This document shows positions 17,216-24,258 of a stretch of 48,329 bases of DNA, in pieces. The stretch is taken from contig NZ_MUHH01000002.1 of assembly GCF_002217475.1 (NCBI RefSeq), positions 417 through 48,745 on the forward strand. Reading direction: 5' to 3'. The notes under the pieces were generated by a model, which saw only the letters and a program-made list of their open reading frames with translations, was not told the DNA's origin and ran no database searches. A program made the translations under genes and the position numbers. The first letter of the stretch is position 1, and each line of letters opens with the position of its first letter. This DNA is from Flavobacterium tructae (GTDB lineage Bacteria > Bacteroidota > Bacteroidia > Flavobacteriales > Flavobacteriaceae).

Positions 17216-18061
17216 TTATCGCTTTGCCGTTAAAGTTGATCCCGCCGAAGCAATTACAACACAAATAACGGCTAAAATTTCATAAAAATTTAAATGTTCC
17301 TGCAAGAAAATAAAAGCGCAGATAGCTGCCGCAGCAGGCTCTAAACTCATTAAAATACTAAAAGTACGAGGAGGAAGCTGACCCAGAGCTTTCATTTCGA
17401 GTGTAAATGGAATGGCACTGGATAGAAGAGCCAGAGCAACACCCATCCCGAAGAGCTTAGGGGTAAGATTTATCAATCCGTTTTCATAGATACCAAACGG
17501 TAGAATTAAAATGGCTCCAAATAACATTCCGGTGGCAACAGCTTCTCCACCATGCATAATTTTAGAAACTTTTCCTCCCAGAACAATATAGGCAGCCCAT
17601 AAAGCACCTGCAAAAAGAGCAAATAAAACACCTATAGGATCGATTTGGTCATTTGACCACGGAGCTATTAAAACTATTCCGAGTGCTGCCAGTACTACCC
17701 AGCAATAATCAAGCAAACGCTTTGAACCAACAATAGCAACCAGTAATGGACCTATAAATTCAAGCGTCACAGCCAGACCAATCGGGATTCGTTCTATTGC
17801 ACTATAGAAAACTAAATTCATAGCGCCAAGTGTCAAACCATATGGAAGAACGATTCTCCATTGTTTCGGAGTAACTGCTTTTAAATTGGGTCTGTATGCT
17901 AGAAGCAATATGACAGCCGAAATTCCGATTCGCAAAGAAGCTGTTCCCGCAGCACCTATAGTTGGGAATAAACTTTTTGCAATGGCAGCCCCACACTGAA
18001 CACTTATAATTGCCAGAAGCACAGCGTAAACAGGGGGGATATTGAATTCTTTATTTTTCAT
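17216..18061 (-). CDS. rhtA: RhtA-like EamA/DMT family exporter (threonine/homoserine type)
   Basis: 281 residues with ten predicted transmembrane helices in two EamA halves. It follows E. coli RhtA closely along its length: SVQCGAAIAKSLFP, LTLGAMNLVFYSAIERIPIGLAVTLEFIGPL, SSAIPFTLEMKALGQLPPRTFSILMSLEPA and the SAGSTLTAKR end. RhtA exports threonine and homoserine across the inner membrane. The substrate here is inferred from similarity only. The ATG at 18061 lies 25 nt downstream of a TAnnTTTG box. It is a single gene. Confidence 0.85.
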   Translation of the reverse strand: MKNKEFNIPPVYAVLLAIISVQCGAAIAKSLFPTIGAAGTASLRIGISAVILLLAYRPNLKAVTPKQWRIVLPYGLTLGAMNLVFYSAIERIPIGLAVTLEFIGPLLVAIVGSKRLLDYCWVVLAALGIVLIAPWSNDQIDPIGVLFALFAGALWAAYIVLGGKVSKIMHGGEAVATGMLFGAILILPFGIYENGLINLTPKLFGMGVALALLSSAIPFTLEMKALGQLPPRTFSILMSLEPAAAAICAFIFLQEHLNFYEILAVICVVIASAGSTLTAKR

Positions 18062-18086
18062 GGAAATGTAATGGAGAGAAAAACGG

Positions 18087-18094
18087 CAAATATA
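18087..18094 (-). promoter_or_regulatory. -7 promoter box of the rhtA-like gene
   Basis: On the minus strand it reads TATATTTG (TAnnTTTG). It lies inside a small inverted repeat, CGGCTATATATTTGCCG. No well-placed -33 TTG is seen. Confidence 0.55.
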
Positions 18095-18146
18095 TAGCCG
18101 ATAACCAAAGACGGTTAGTAGAGCTTTGAAGAGATTTTTTAGAATA

Positions 18147-18287
18147 CTATCCTAAAGCTCTTTTGGTAACATAAGCACGATAACCAATAACGGCCATCTG
18201 CCATTTTTTTGCTTTCGTAATGTCCAGACCTTGTTTCGTAAAACTCGGTAACAGTATTTTGTTGATTCGGGCTAAAATTTTGTACAT
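18147..18287 (-). CDS. Small basic protein of 46 residues, unknown function
   Basis: The reading frame starts MYKILARINKILLPSFTKQG and ends GYRAYVTKRALG, with stop TAG at 18147-18149. It is Lys/Arg-rich, with an amphipathic N-terminal helix and a TKAKKWQMAVIGYRAYV core. I have a memory of similar 45-50 residue proteins in Flavobacteriaceae, sometimes carrying the label SsrA-binding protein; the label looks unsupported, since the SmpB fold needs about 150 residues. A -7 box TATCTTTG at 18305-18312 lies 17 nt upstream, right after the terminator of the preceding operon, so it has its own promoter. Coding status is supported by the promoter placement and the recalled homologues. Confidence 0.7.
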   Translation of the reverse strand: MYKILARINKILLPSFTKQGLDITKAKKWQMAVIGYRAYVTKRALG

Positions 18288-18304
18288 GAGTGCTTAATTT
18301 TTTG

Positions 18305-18312
18305 CAAAGATA
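18305..18312 (-). promoter_or_regulatory. -7 promoter box of the 46-residue protein gene
   Basis: On the minus strand it reads TATCTTTG, matching TAnnTTTG. It abuts the T-tract of the upstream terminator. Confidence 0.6.
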
Positions 18313-18347
18313 TAAAAAAAAGACTTTGCGGTCAGGCAAAGTCTTTT
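18312..18347 (-). terminator. Terminator of the blaI/M56 operon
   Basis: An 11-bp stem, AAAAGACTTTG (18318-18328) and CAAAGTCTTTT (18337-18347), with a T-tract on the minus strand (A-run 18314-18321 on plus). Confidence 0.9.
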
Positions 18348-18392
18348 AGTTTGATTTTTAAGTATTTATAGTGTTTTGAAGTAAAGCCGAGA

Positions 18393-20210
18393 TTACGATT
18401 TTCTGCTTTCTTTCTCAAGCTTTTTCATTTCTTTTTCGTGTCTCTTCATTTCTTTTTCATGTTTTTTCATGTCGACTTCATATCGTAGCATATGCTGCTC
18501 ATGTTGTTTCATGTCTTCTTCGTACTGTTTCATATTGATGTCGTACTCTTTAGAATCTTTACCGTATTTACCTTCTATATCCTGAGCAAACTTATCCATC
18601 TCAGCACTAAATTTATCCATCGCGGCCTCATATTTTTGCATCTCTTTCTCGTAGATGGAATTCTTTTGTCCTAAGAATTCATTTATTTGTTTTTCATAAG
18701 CAGCTATCCCGGGTTCGATAGATTTTATTTTCTTCTCATATTCGGCCATATCTTTTTTAAATTTAGCCATGTCAGCTTTACTGCCTGGATTCATTGGTGG
18801 CATTGGAGGCATGGGAACGTCTAATGATGGCATTTGCGGCATTGCTCCAATTGGATATGAAGGCGGAGTTGGAGGGGTTGGAGGAGTTGGAGGGGCAAGA
18901 GGGGCACCATCTGTATCATTGATTTCATCTCTTTCTGCAACCTGATTTCTGAAAATTCGAGGTGTACTTGGAGCATCATCCGTTATTAAGGCTACATTCT
19001 TGGAACCGTTATTTTGGGTTGATACCACAATTCCACAGCCTTTAATCGCTTTATTGCTTTCAATGTGAATGGTTTGTGTTTTTCCATTTTGTCTTTTCAC
19101 GTCCACTTTAATGGCGGTCAGCTCATTTTCACTGTTTCTTTTTACATCTGAAATAACAACATCAACATTGTGTTTTTGTTTAAGATCTTCTGCTATTTTT
19201 TTAAGTTCCTGATCTGTAGTGTTTTTTTGGATTTTAATAACATCGGTTGAGTCATTATTTTTGATGATCCCTTTTGATTCTCTAACTTCTTTAGCTTCTT
19301 TTTCTTGTGCGATGGTTTTAATTTGGAATAAAAAGATAAAAGCAGCTAGTGCCGGAATGATGGCATAATACTTCCAGTAATTCCATTTCTTTGATTGATT
19401 TTTGTTTAACATGACAATTCGTTTTTTGATTAATGATTGATAAAAATGATTGGTGATTGCAACACAGCTTTCGTGTGCTGTTATTTTTAAAAGCGTGTAT
19501 TGATACGCTTTTTTGTCGGTTATTATTTTGGCAGCCTCACTGTCGGCAATAAATTCAAGGTTTTGAAGAATTGCTTTTTTGTACAGCCAGATAAAAGGAT
19601 TGAACCAGAATAAGACACAAAATACTCTAGAGATTAAAACATCCATCGTATGATTTTGGTCACTATGTACCTTTTCGTGTTCAAGAATACTCTCTAATTC
19701 TGATGCGGTATACATTGATGAGTTGTATACGATATAATCAAAATAAGAAAAAGGAGCAATGTTTTCGTTGATATCGACAAATTTGAAATCGGCCTGCTGC
19801 AGTACTTTTTTACCTTTTAGAACAGAATTAAGACTATAAAAGTCAATCATGAACTTTATGACCAAAGCCAGAAATCCGATACCATACACTGCCAGTACAA
19901 CATAATTCCAATTAATTTCAAAAGGATCTTCTGCTACAGCAGGAGCAATATAGGCTTTCGAATAATCCATTGCAGCGATTGTTGCTTTTGAGGCAGCCAT
20001 TACTGGAGCCTGAACAATAGGAGTGGGTTCTATCCATATAATTTTGGTGTAAACTAAAAAAGGTAAAACAACGGAGGTAATTAATCCTGCCAATAAGAAC
20101 CATCGGCTGCTGTTAAAAAAGGTTTCTTTGCGTAATAAAAAATAATAAGCACAATAGAACAATATTACCAGTCCGCTTGATTTTGCGATAAAAATGAAAA
20201 AGGCTTCCAT
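18393..20210 (-). CDS. M56-family (BlaR1/MecR1-like) membrane metallopeptidase, copy 2, with coiled-coil tail
   Basis: 605 residues. The N-terminal half is BlaR1-like: membrane helices near 4-24, 36-54 and 100-122, zinc motif HEKVH (178-182), and a fourth helix (YAIIPALAAFIFLF, near 285-300). In BlaR1/MecR1 this domain senses a signal and triggers cleavage of the partner BlaI repressor. The extracytoplasmic part lacks any penicillin-binding domain. It has a NVDVVISDVKRNSENEL / GCGIVVSTQNNGSKNVAL module shared with copy 1, a Pro-rich stretch (PPTPPTPPTPP, PMPPMPPMNPG) and a long Lys/Glu/Met coiled coil to the end. It starts 18 bp after its own BlaI gene. The ligand is unknown; an envelope signal is my inference. 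Confidence 0.9.
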   Translation of the reverse strand: MEAFFIFIAKSSGLVILFYCAYYFLLRKETFFNSSRWFLLAGLITSVVLPFLVYTKIIWIEPTPIVQAPVMAASKATIAAMDYSKAYIAPAVAEDPFEINWNYVVLAVYGIGFLALVIKFMIDFYSLNSVLKGKKVLQQADFKFVDINENIAPFSYFDYIVYNSSMYTASELESILEHEKVHSDQNHTMDVLISRVFCVLFWFNPFIWLYKKAILQNLEFIADSEAAKIITDKKAYQYTLLKITAHESCVAITNHFYQSLIKKRIVMLNKNQSKKWNYWKYYAIIPALAAFIFLFQIKTIAQEKEAKEVRESKGIIKNNDSTDVIKIQKNTTDQELKKIAEDLKQKHNVDVVISDVKRNSENELTAIKVDVKRQNGKTQTIHIESNKAIKGCGIVVSTQNNGSKNVALITDDAPSTPRIFRNQVAERDEINDTDGAPLAPPTPPTPPTPPSYPIGAMPQMPSLDVPMPPMPPMNPGSKADMAKFKKDMAEYEKKIKSIEPGIAAYEKQINEFLGQKNSIYEKEMQKYEAAMDKFSAEMDKFAQDIEGKYGKDSKEYDINMKQYEEDMKQHEQHMLRYEVDMKKHEKEMKRHEKEMKKLEKESRKS

Positions 20211-20228
20211 AACTAACTATTTTTTCTT

Positions 20229-20585
20229 TTAGGGAGTTTCGATCATGACTAAGATTTCTCGTAATTCTGCTGCCGAGATTTTTTCTTCTTTGGCAAAAAA
20301 TGAAACCATACTTTTGTAAGAGCTGTTAAAATAATTATCGATAGCAGTATGCATGAACCCTTTTCGATATTCTTCAATACTCACAAGTGGGTAGTATTGA
20401 TGTGTATTTCCAAAAGCGCTATGACTTACATAGCCTTTTTCTTCCAGATTACGAACAATTGTAGATAAAGTGTTGTAATGTGGCTGATCTTCTGTGATCT
20501 CTGCCTGAATTTCTTTTACAAAAGCTTTTTGAAGCTTCCATAAAATGTGCATGATCTCTTCTTCTTTGTTGGTTAGCTTTTGCAT
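20229..20585 (-). CDS. BlaI/MecI/CopY family repressor, copy 2
   Basis: 118 residues. A winged-helix N-terminus (LTNKEEEIMHILWKLQKAFVKEI...TLSTIVRNLEEKGYVSH) is followed by a dimerisation region with SMVSFFAKEEKISAAEL. The SFFAKEE segment corresponds to the place where BlaI is cleaved in known systems. It is very similar to copy 1 (22199-22567). It lies 11 bp after copy 1's M56 gene and has no room for a separate promoter, so the four genes are one transcript. It probably binds the same TAGTTA dyads. Confidence 0.93.
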   Translation of the reverse strand: MQKLTNKEEEIMHILWKLQKAFVKEIQAEITEDQPHYNTLSTIVRNLEEKGYVSHSAFGNTHQYYPLVSIEEYRKGFMHTAIDNYFNSSYKSMVSFFAKEEKISAAELREILVMIETP

Positions 20586-20596
20586 TTTAAGCTTTC

Positions 20597-22192
20597 CTAT
20601 TTATGTGTTTCGATTTCGATTACACCATTAGACCCCTTTTCTCCATATTTAGCAGTTGCTTCACTTCCTGTAAAAACGCTCATTTTTTTAATATACTTTG
20701 GTTTAAGGTCTTCCAGGTTATAATTTGCGGGCATTTCAACTCCGTCAACGATGGTAAGTTTAGGCCCTTTTGTGCTGGCTTTACCTGATGTCGAAACAAT
20801 AATTTTGCCATCACTATTTGAAGTAGATACGCTGGTTGTTCCGTTATCATCAGTAATTACAGTAGTAGTGCTAGTATTTGTACGAGTATTGCCAGTAATT
20901 TTTTCGTCAGTACCAGAATTAGTGTTAACATCTTTACTTTGTTTAAGGATTACTTTTTTGTTTTTTACTTTTTTGGATTCTTTGTGGCTTTCAGAATTAG
21001 TATTTTCATCAGCAGTCTGAATGCCAATTTTTTTGCTGCCATTCGTGTCCGTTGTAACAATTAATCCAAAATCTTTAATGGCATCATTTCCAGAAGTCTG
21101 AACAGATTGTGCTTGCTGTTTACCATTTTTAACATCAATTTTAATTGATATTAATTCGTTATCAGAATTTCTTTTTATCTCAGAAGCTTTAAATTCAATG
21201 TTATGAATTGATTTCAATTTTTCTTTGATTTCCTTTAATTCAGCATCTGTCATATTTTTTTTGATTTTGTAAACATCTACAGATTCTGTTTTTCCTGAAA
21301 TTACTTTTGACGTTTGTTGTTTTTCTTTGGCAATTACTTCGATTTGAAACAATAATACAAATGCGGCAAGTGCCGGAACTATTGCTCCAAATTTCCAGGA
21401 ATTTCTTTTCTTTGATTGATTTTTGTTTAACATAATGATTCGTTTTTTGATTAATGATTGATAAAAATGATTGGTAATGGCAACACAATTTTCATGTGTT
21501 GTAATTTTTAAAAGTGTGTACTGATACGCTTTTTTGTCGGAGATTTTTCGTGCAGCTTCACTATCGGCGATGAATTCCAGATTTTGAAGAATTGCTTTTT
21601 TATACAGCCACATGATCGGGTTGAACCAAAAGAGAACACAAAATACTCTGGACAGTAAAACATCTACAGTATGATTTTGCTCACTATGCACCTTTTCATG
21701 CTCGATAATATTTTCTAATTCCGAAGGCGTATACATTGATGAGTTGTATACGATATAGTCAAAATAAGAGAAAGGAGCGATGTTTTCGTTAGTATCGATG
21801 AATTTGAAATCGGCTTGCTGTGTGATTTTTTTTCCTTTCAGAACCGCATTTAGGCTATAAAAGTCGAAGGCAAATTTTAAAAGTAATCCTAGAAGTACTA
21901 TAACGTAGACTGAAAGCAGCACCAGATTCCAGTTGATTAAGGGAGCAGTATTTTCGATAAGCGCCGGCTGGTAAACAGTTGTATAATTCACATTGGTTAC
22001 GGGAGTAGGGTTTACCCACACAGTTTTAGAATATACCAAAAAAGGTAACACTACCGAGGTAATCAAACCAGCCAATAAAAACCATCTGTTGCTGTTAAAA
22101 AAAGTTTCTTTGCGCAGTAAAAAATAATAAGCACAATAAAACAATATTAATAAACCACCGGATTTTGCGATAAATAAGAAAAGTGCTTCCAT
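20597..22192 (-). CDS. M56-family (BlaR1/MecR1-like) membrane metallopeptidase, copy 1, with a TonB-plug-like tail
   Basis: 531 residues from the ATG at 22192; a TTG two codons upstream is disfavoured because copy 2 begins with the same MEA(L/F)F. It has BlaR1-like membrane helices, the zinc motif HEKVH (165-169) and LEFIADSEAA. After the fourth helix come the IKRNSDNELISIKIDV module and a Ser/Thr-rich low-complexity stretch. The last 55 residues include VDGVEMPANYNLEDLKP, SEATAKYGEKGSNGVIEIE. That ending resembles the plug signature of TonB-dependent receptors (G-x-x-G-V-I-x-I-x-T). Such tails occur in other Bacteroidota M56 proteins; their role is unclear. There is no beta-lactam-sensor domain. 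It starts 6 bp after BlaI copy 1. Confidence 0.9.
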   Translation of the reverse strand: MEALFLFIAKSGGLLILFYCAYYFLLRKETFFNSNRWFLLAGLITSVVLPFLVYSKTVWVNPTPVTNVNYTTVYQPALIENTAPLINWNLVLLSVYVIVLLGLLLKFAFDFYSLNAVLKGKKITQQADFKFIDTNENIAPFSYFDYIVYNSSMYTPSELENIIEHEKVHSEQNHTVDVLLSRVFCVLFWFNPIMWLYKKAILQNLEFIADSEAARKISDKKAYQYTLLKITTHENCVAITNHFYQSLIKKRIIMLNKNQSKKRNSWKFGAIVPALAAFVLLFQIEVIAKEKQQTSKVISGKTESVDVYKIKKNMTDAELKEIKEKLKSIHNIEFKASEIKRNSDNELISIKIDVKNGKQQAQSVQTSGNDAIKDFGLIVTTDTNGSKKIGIQTADENTNSESHKESKKVKNKKVILKQSKDVNTNSGTDEKITGNTRTNTSTTTVITDDNGTTSVSTSNSDGKIIVSTSGKASTKGPKLTIVDGVEMPANYNLEDLKPKYIKKMSVFTGSEATAKYGEKGSNGVIEIETHK

Positions 22193-22198
22193 AAACAA

Positions 22199-22567
22199 TT
22201 ATTTTTCTCCTTTTGGATTTTCGATCATGTCTAAAATTTCACGTAATTCTGCCGCCGAAATTTTCTCCTCTTTAGCAAAGAATGAAACCATATTTTTATA
22301 CGAACTATTAAAATAGTTGTCAATTGCCGTATTCATATACTTTTTACTGTAGGCCTCTAAAGTAATGATTGGATAATATTGATGTGTGTTTCCAAAAGCA
22401 TTGTGAGCCACAAATCCTTTCTCTTCCAGATTACGAACAATAGTCGATAAGGTATTGTAGTGGGGTTGATCTTCTGTTATTTCTGCCTGAACTTCCTTTA
22501 CAAAAGCTTTTTTAAGCCTCCATAAAATATGCATGATTTCCTCTTCTTTGTTCGTTAACTTTTGCAT
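22199..22567 (-). CDS. BlaI/MecI/CopY family repressor, copy 1
   Basis: 122 residues. The winged helix is LTNKEEEIMHILWRLKKAFVKEV...LSTIVRNLEEKGFVAHNAF, and the C-terminal part has MVSFFAKEEKISAAELREIL, the region cut in BlaI/MecI when the M56 partner is activated. It is the first gene of a four-gene operon, blaI-M56-blaI-M56, transcribed leftward. Three 20-bp-phased dyads cover its promoter, so autorepression is very likely. Targets outside the operon are unknown. Confidence 0.94.
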   Translation of the reverse strand: MQKLTNKEEEIMHILWRLKKAFVKEVQAEITEDQPHYNTLSTIVRNLEEKGFVAHNAFGNTHQYYPIITLEAYSKKYMNTAIDNYFNSSYKNMVSFFAKEEKISAAELREILDMIENPKGEK

Positions 22568-22584
22568 GTTTTCTAATTTTAATT

Positions 22585-22615
22585 CAAACCTACAACTATT
22601 TTTCTAGTTACGCAA
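22585..22615 (-). promoter_or_regulatory. Promoter of the blaI/M56 operon
   Basis: On the minus strand: TTG (22613-22615), a 20-bp spacer and TAGGTTTG (22585-22592), matching TTG-N20-TAnnTTTG. The predicted start is near 22578, about 11 nt before the blaI ATG. Confidence 0.8.
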
Positions 22616-22638
22616 CTATAAAAATAGTTATTTAACTA
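22585..22638. promoter_or_regulatory. Candidate BlaI operator: three 14-bp dyads phased at 20 bp
   Basis: Dyad 1 is TAGTTATTTAACTA (22625-22638) and dyad 2 is TAGTTACGCAACTA (22605-22618). A half-degenerate dyad 3 (22585-22598) keeps CAACTA on its right side. Start-to-start spacing is exactly 20 bp twice, about two helical turns. Dyad 2 contains the -33 TTG and dyad 3 contains the -7 box, so bound repressor would block RNA polymerase. BlaI/MecI dimers are known to bind dyads over their own promoters; this particular sequence is read from the DNA here. Confidence 0.8.
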
Positions 22639-22878
22639 AAAATTACGTTTTAAATATCTTTTAGAGGCATTAAAGTTAGTTTAAAATTAAGTTTAATTAT
22701 TTGTTTTATAGGTTTTTAACATGGTTTAGGGGGTGAAATGCACTCGTAGATTTAAAGTTTAAAAAAAGAAGTGAGGGAAACAATCGATTTTCTTCAAAGG
22801 GTTAAATAAGAAGGATTAGGGAAACATCTAAGAGAATTATTGAACTTTGATCTGTAAAAATTGTTTTCATATATAAAC
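22639..22878. other. Gene-free AT-rich spacer between operon promoter and MFS terminator
   Basis: Part of a 376-bp gap. No ORF, promoter box or further TAGTTA dyad is seen here. Confidence 0.4.
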
Positions 22879-22911
22879 AAACCCGACAGGTTTTTGAAAC
22901 CTGTCGGGTTT
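22879..22911. repeat. CCCGACAGG inverted repeat, copy 2; probable terminator of the MFS gene
   Basis: AAACCCGACAGGTTT (22879-22893), a 3-nt loop TTG and AAACCTGTCGGGTTT (22897-22911) form a perfect 15-bp stem. The core is the same as 6116-6147. It sits just downstream of the leftward MFS gene. Confidence 0.85.
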
Positions 22912-22943
22912 AATAAACAATACGATATAAGGAAAGTAAGTTT

Positions 22944-24161
22944 TTAAGATATTTTCTCCCTGACCAATGCCTTTTTAATCCAAAGGCAGCATAGCGTGGC
23001 AAAAACTCCAATAGAAGCCATGAAAAGCCAATTGATTTGGTATCCGAATCGGGAGATGATTTCGAATCCTACTTTTGCACTCACAATATGTGCAAGACTA
23101 AAACTCATAGTATAAAGTGCCATATAACGACCTTCCTGTCCGCGTGGTGCCCGGCTTAGCGCAAAAGCATTTGAGAAAGGGAAGTTGAGAATTTCTCCAA
23201 TCGAGAAAAGAATCATGCTGATTATCAGAATCCATGCCCAAACATTAATCAGTAATAAAAAGAAACTCAGGGCTATAATGGAAGATCCAAGTGTGATGAT
23301 TTTTATTTTAGGAAAGCCTTTTCTTTCCATAAAAGCGACAGTTGGCATTTCCAAAGTAAAAATAAGCAACCCGTTTAGTGTCATTAAGAGTCCGGTCTGA
23401 AACGCACTTAAACCAAATTTTTCATTATGATACAGCGGTAAAGTGGTAAAAAGCTGGAAGAATATGATAGCTGTCGCGAAACACACAAACAAGAAAACCC
23501 AAAAGATTTTGTCGTGAAAAACCGATTTTTTAACTTCAGTACTTTCGATTTTATCTTCGTGTAGTATTTTTTTCTTCTCTTTAACCAGTAAGGCAAATAT
23601 CGAAATGGCGATGATACACGATGCACCGTCTACCCAAAATAAGCCTGAATACCCCATCCCCATAATAATCAAACCTCCTAATGCAGGACCTGCCGCAAAT
23701 CCTAAATTAACGGCAAGACGCACCAAACTAAGGGCGCGCGTTCGGTTTTCAGGTTCAGAATAGGCACCGAGCGAAACATACATCGCCGGGCGAAACATAT
23801 CGGCAATGGTCATTAAAGAAAATATCGCGATGCAAAGCGTCCAGAAATGGGCAACATATTGAATAAGGAAAAGGAAAACTCCACTAGTAAACAAACTAAA
23901 AATCATGATTTTGTAAAACCCAATTTTGTCTGTTAATTTTCCACCTAGCCAGGAACCTAACATTGATCCAAAACCAAAAGCCACCATAATCCAACCTACC
24001 TGATTATAAGTAAAATGTAAATCTTCTTTTAAATATTTGGACAAAAATGGAAGCACCATGGTTCCGGCACGATTGATAAAAGTAACAATAGCAAGAATCC
24101 AAATTTCTCTCGAAAAACCTTTAAAATTATTGATGTAGCGGCTAAAAGCGGTTTTAAGCAT
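22944..24161 (-). CDS. MFS transporter
   Basis: 405 residues from the ATG at 24161. A longer reading to 24248 is possible, but it would begin upstream of the -7 box at 24182-24189 and add a polar, non-conserved stretch. It has about 12 transmembrane helices. The MFS loop 2-3 signature is GSWLGGKLTDKIGFYKIM, and loop 4-5 has RPAMYVSLGAYSEPENRTRALSLVRLAVNLGFAAGPALGG, typical of drug-efflux-like MFS proteins. The substrate is unknown. It is divergent from the DUF1684 gene. Confidence 0.9.
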   Translation of the reverse strand: MLKTAFSRYINNFKGFSREIWILAIVTFINRAGTMVLPFLSKYLKEDLHFTYNQVGWIMVAFGFGSMLGSWLGGKLTDKIGFYKIMIFSLFTSGVFLFLIQYVAHFWTLCIAIFSLMTIADMFRPAMYVSLGAYSEPENRTRALSLVRLAVNLGFAAGPALGGLIIMGMGYSGLFWVDGASCIIAISIFALLVKEKKKILHEDKIESTEVKKSVFHDKIFWVFLFVCFATAIIFFQLFTTLPLYHNEKFGLSAFQTGLLMTLNGLLIFTLEMPTVAFMERKGFPKIKIITLGSSIIALSFFLLLINVWAWILIISMILFSIGEILNFPFSNAFALSRAPRGQEGRYMALYTMSFSLAHIVSAKVGFEIISRFGYQINWLFMASIGVFATLCCLWIKKALVREKIS

Positions 24162-24181
24162 TATAAATAAGTTATTTGCAA

Positions 24182-24199
24182 CAAAGTTAGTAAACTTTG
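24182..24199 (-). promoter_or_regulatory. -7 box of the MFS gene within an 18-bp dyad
   Basis: CAAAGTTAGTAAACTTTG is a perfect inverted repeat (7-bp arms, 4-bp centre). Its minus-strand reading includes TAACTTTG (24182-24189), a TAnnTTTG match, 20 nt before the MFS start. No -33 TTG is seen at normal spacing. Confidence 0.5.
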
Positions 24200-24212
24200 T
24201 ATGGATGAGCGG

Positions 24213-24243
24213 TTGCTGCTTTGTTACTTTTGAACTATTTTTG
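24213..24243 (+). promoter_or_regulatory. Promoter of the DUF1684 gene
   Basis: TTG (24213-24215), a 20-bp spacer and TATTTTTG (24236-24243). The ATG follows 15 nt later, which supports the start at 24259 rather than any earlier codon. Confidence 0.75.
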
Positions 24244-24258
24244 CTCAAAATTTCTAAG

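Noticed and set aside
18147..18287. SsrA-binding protein SmpB
   Set aside because: 46 residues is far too short for SmpB, and the OB-fold motifs are missing.
20751..21020. Antisense ORF opposite the M56 copy 1 Ser/Thr-rich tail
   Set aside because: A valine- and leucine-rich frame created by low-complexity coding on the other strand, without promoter or family features. Similar antisense frames throughout the window were dismissed for the same reason.
18393..22567. Beta-lactam resistance sensor operon
   Set aside because: The M56 proteins lack the penicillin-binding sensor domain of BlaR1/MecR1, and no beta-lactamase gene is nearby. Only the repressor and peptidase families match.
24162..24248. 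Longer N-terminus of the MFS transporter
   Set aside because: It would start upstream of its own -7 box and overlap the DUF1684 promoter on the other strand.
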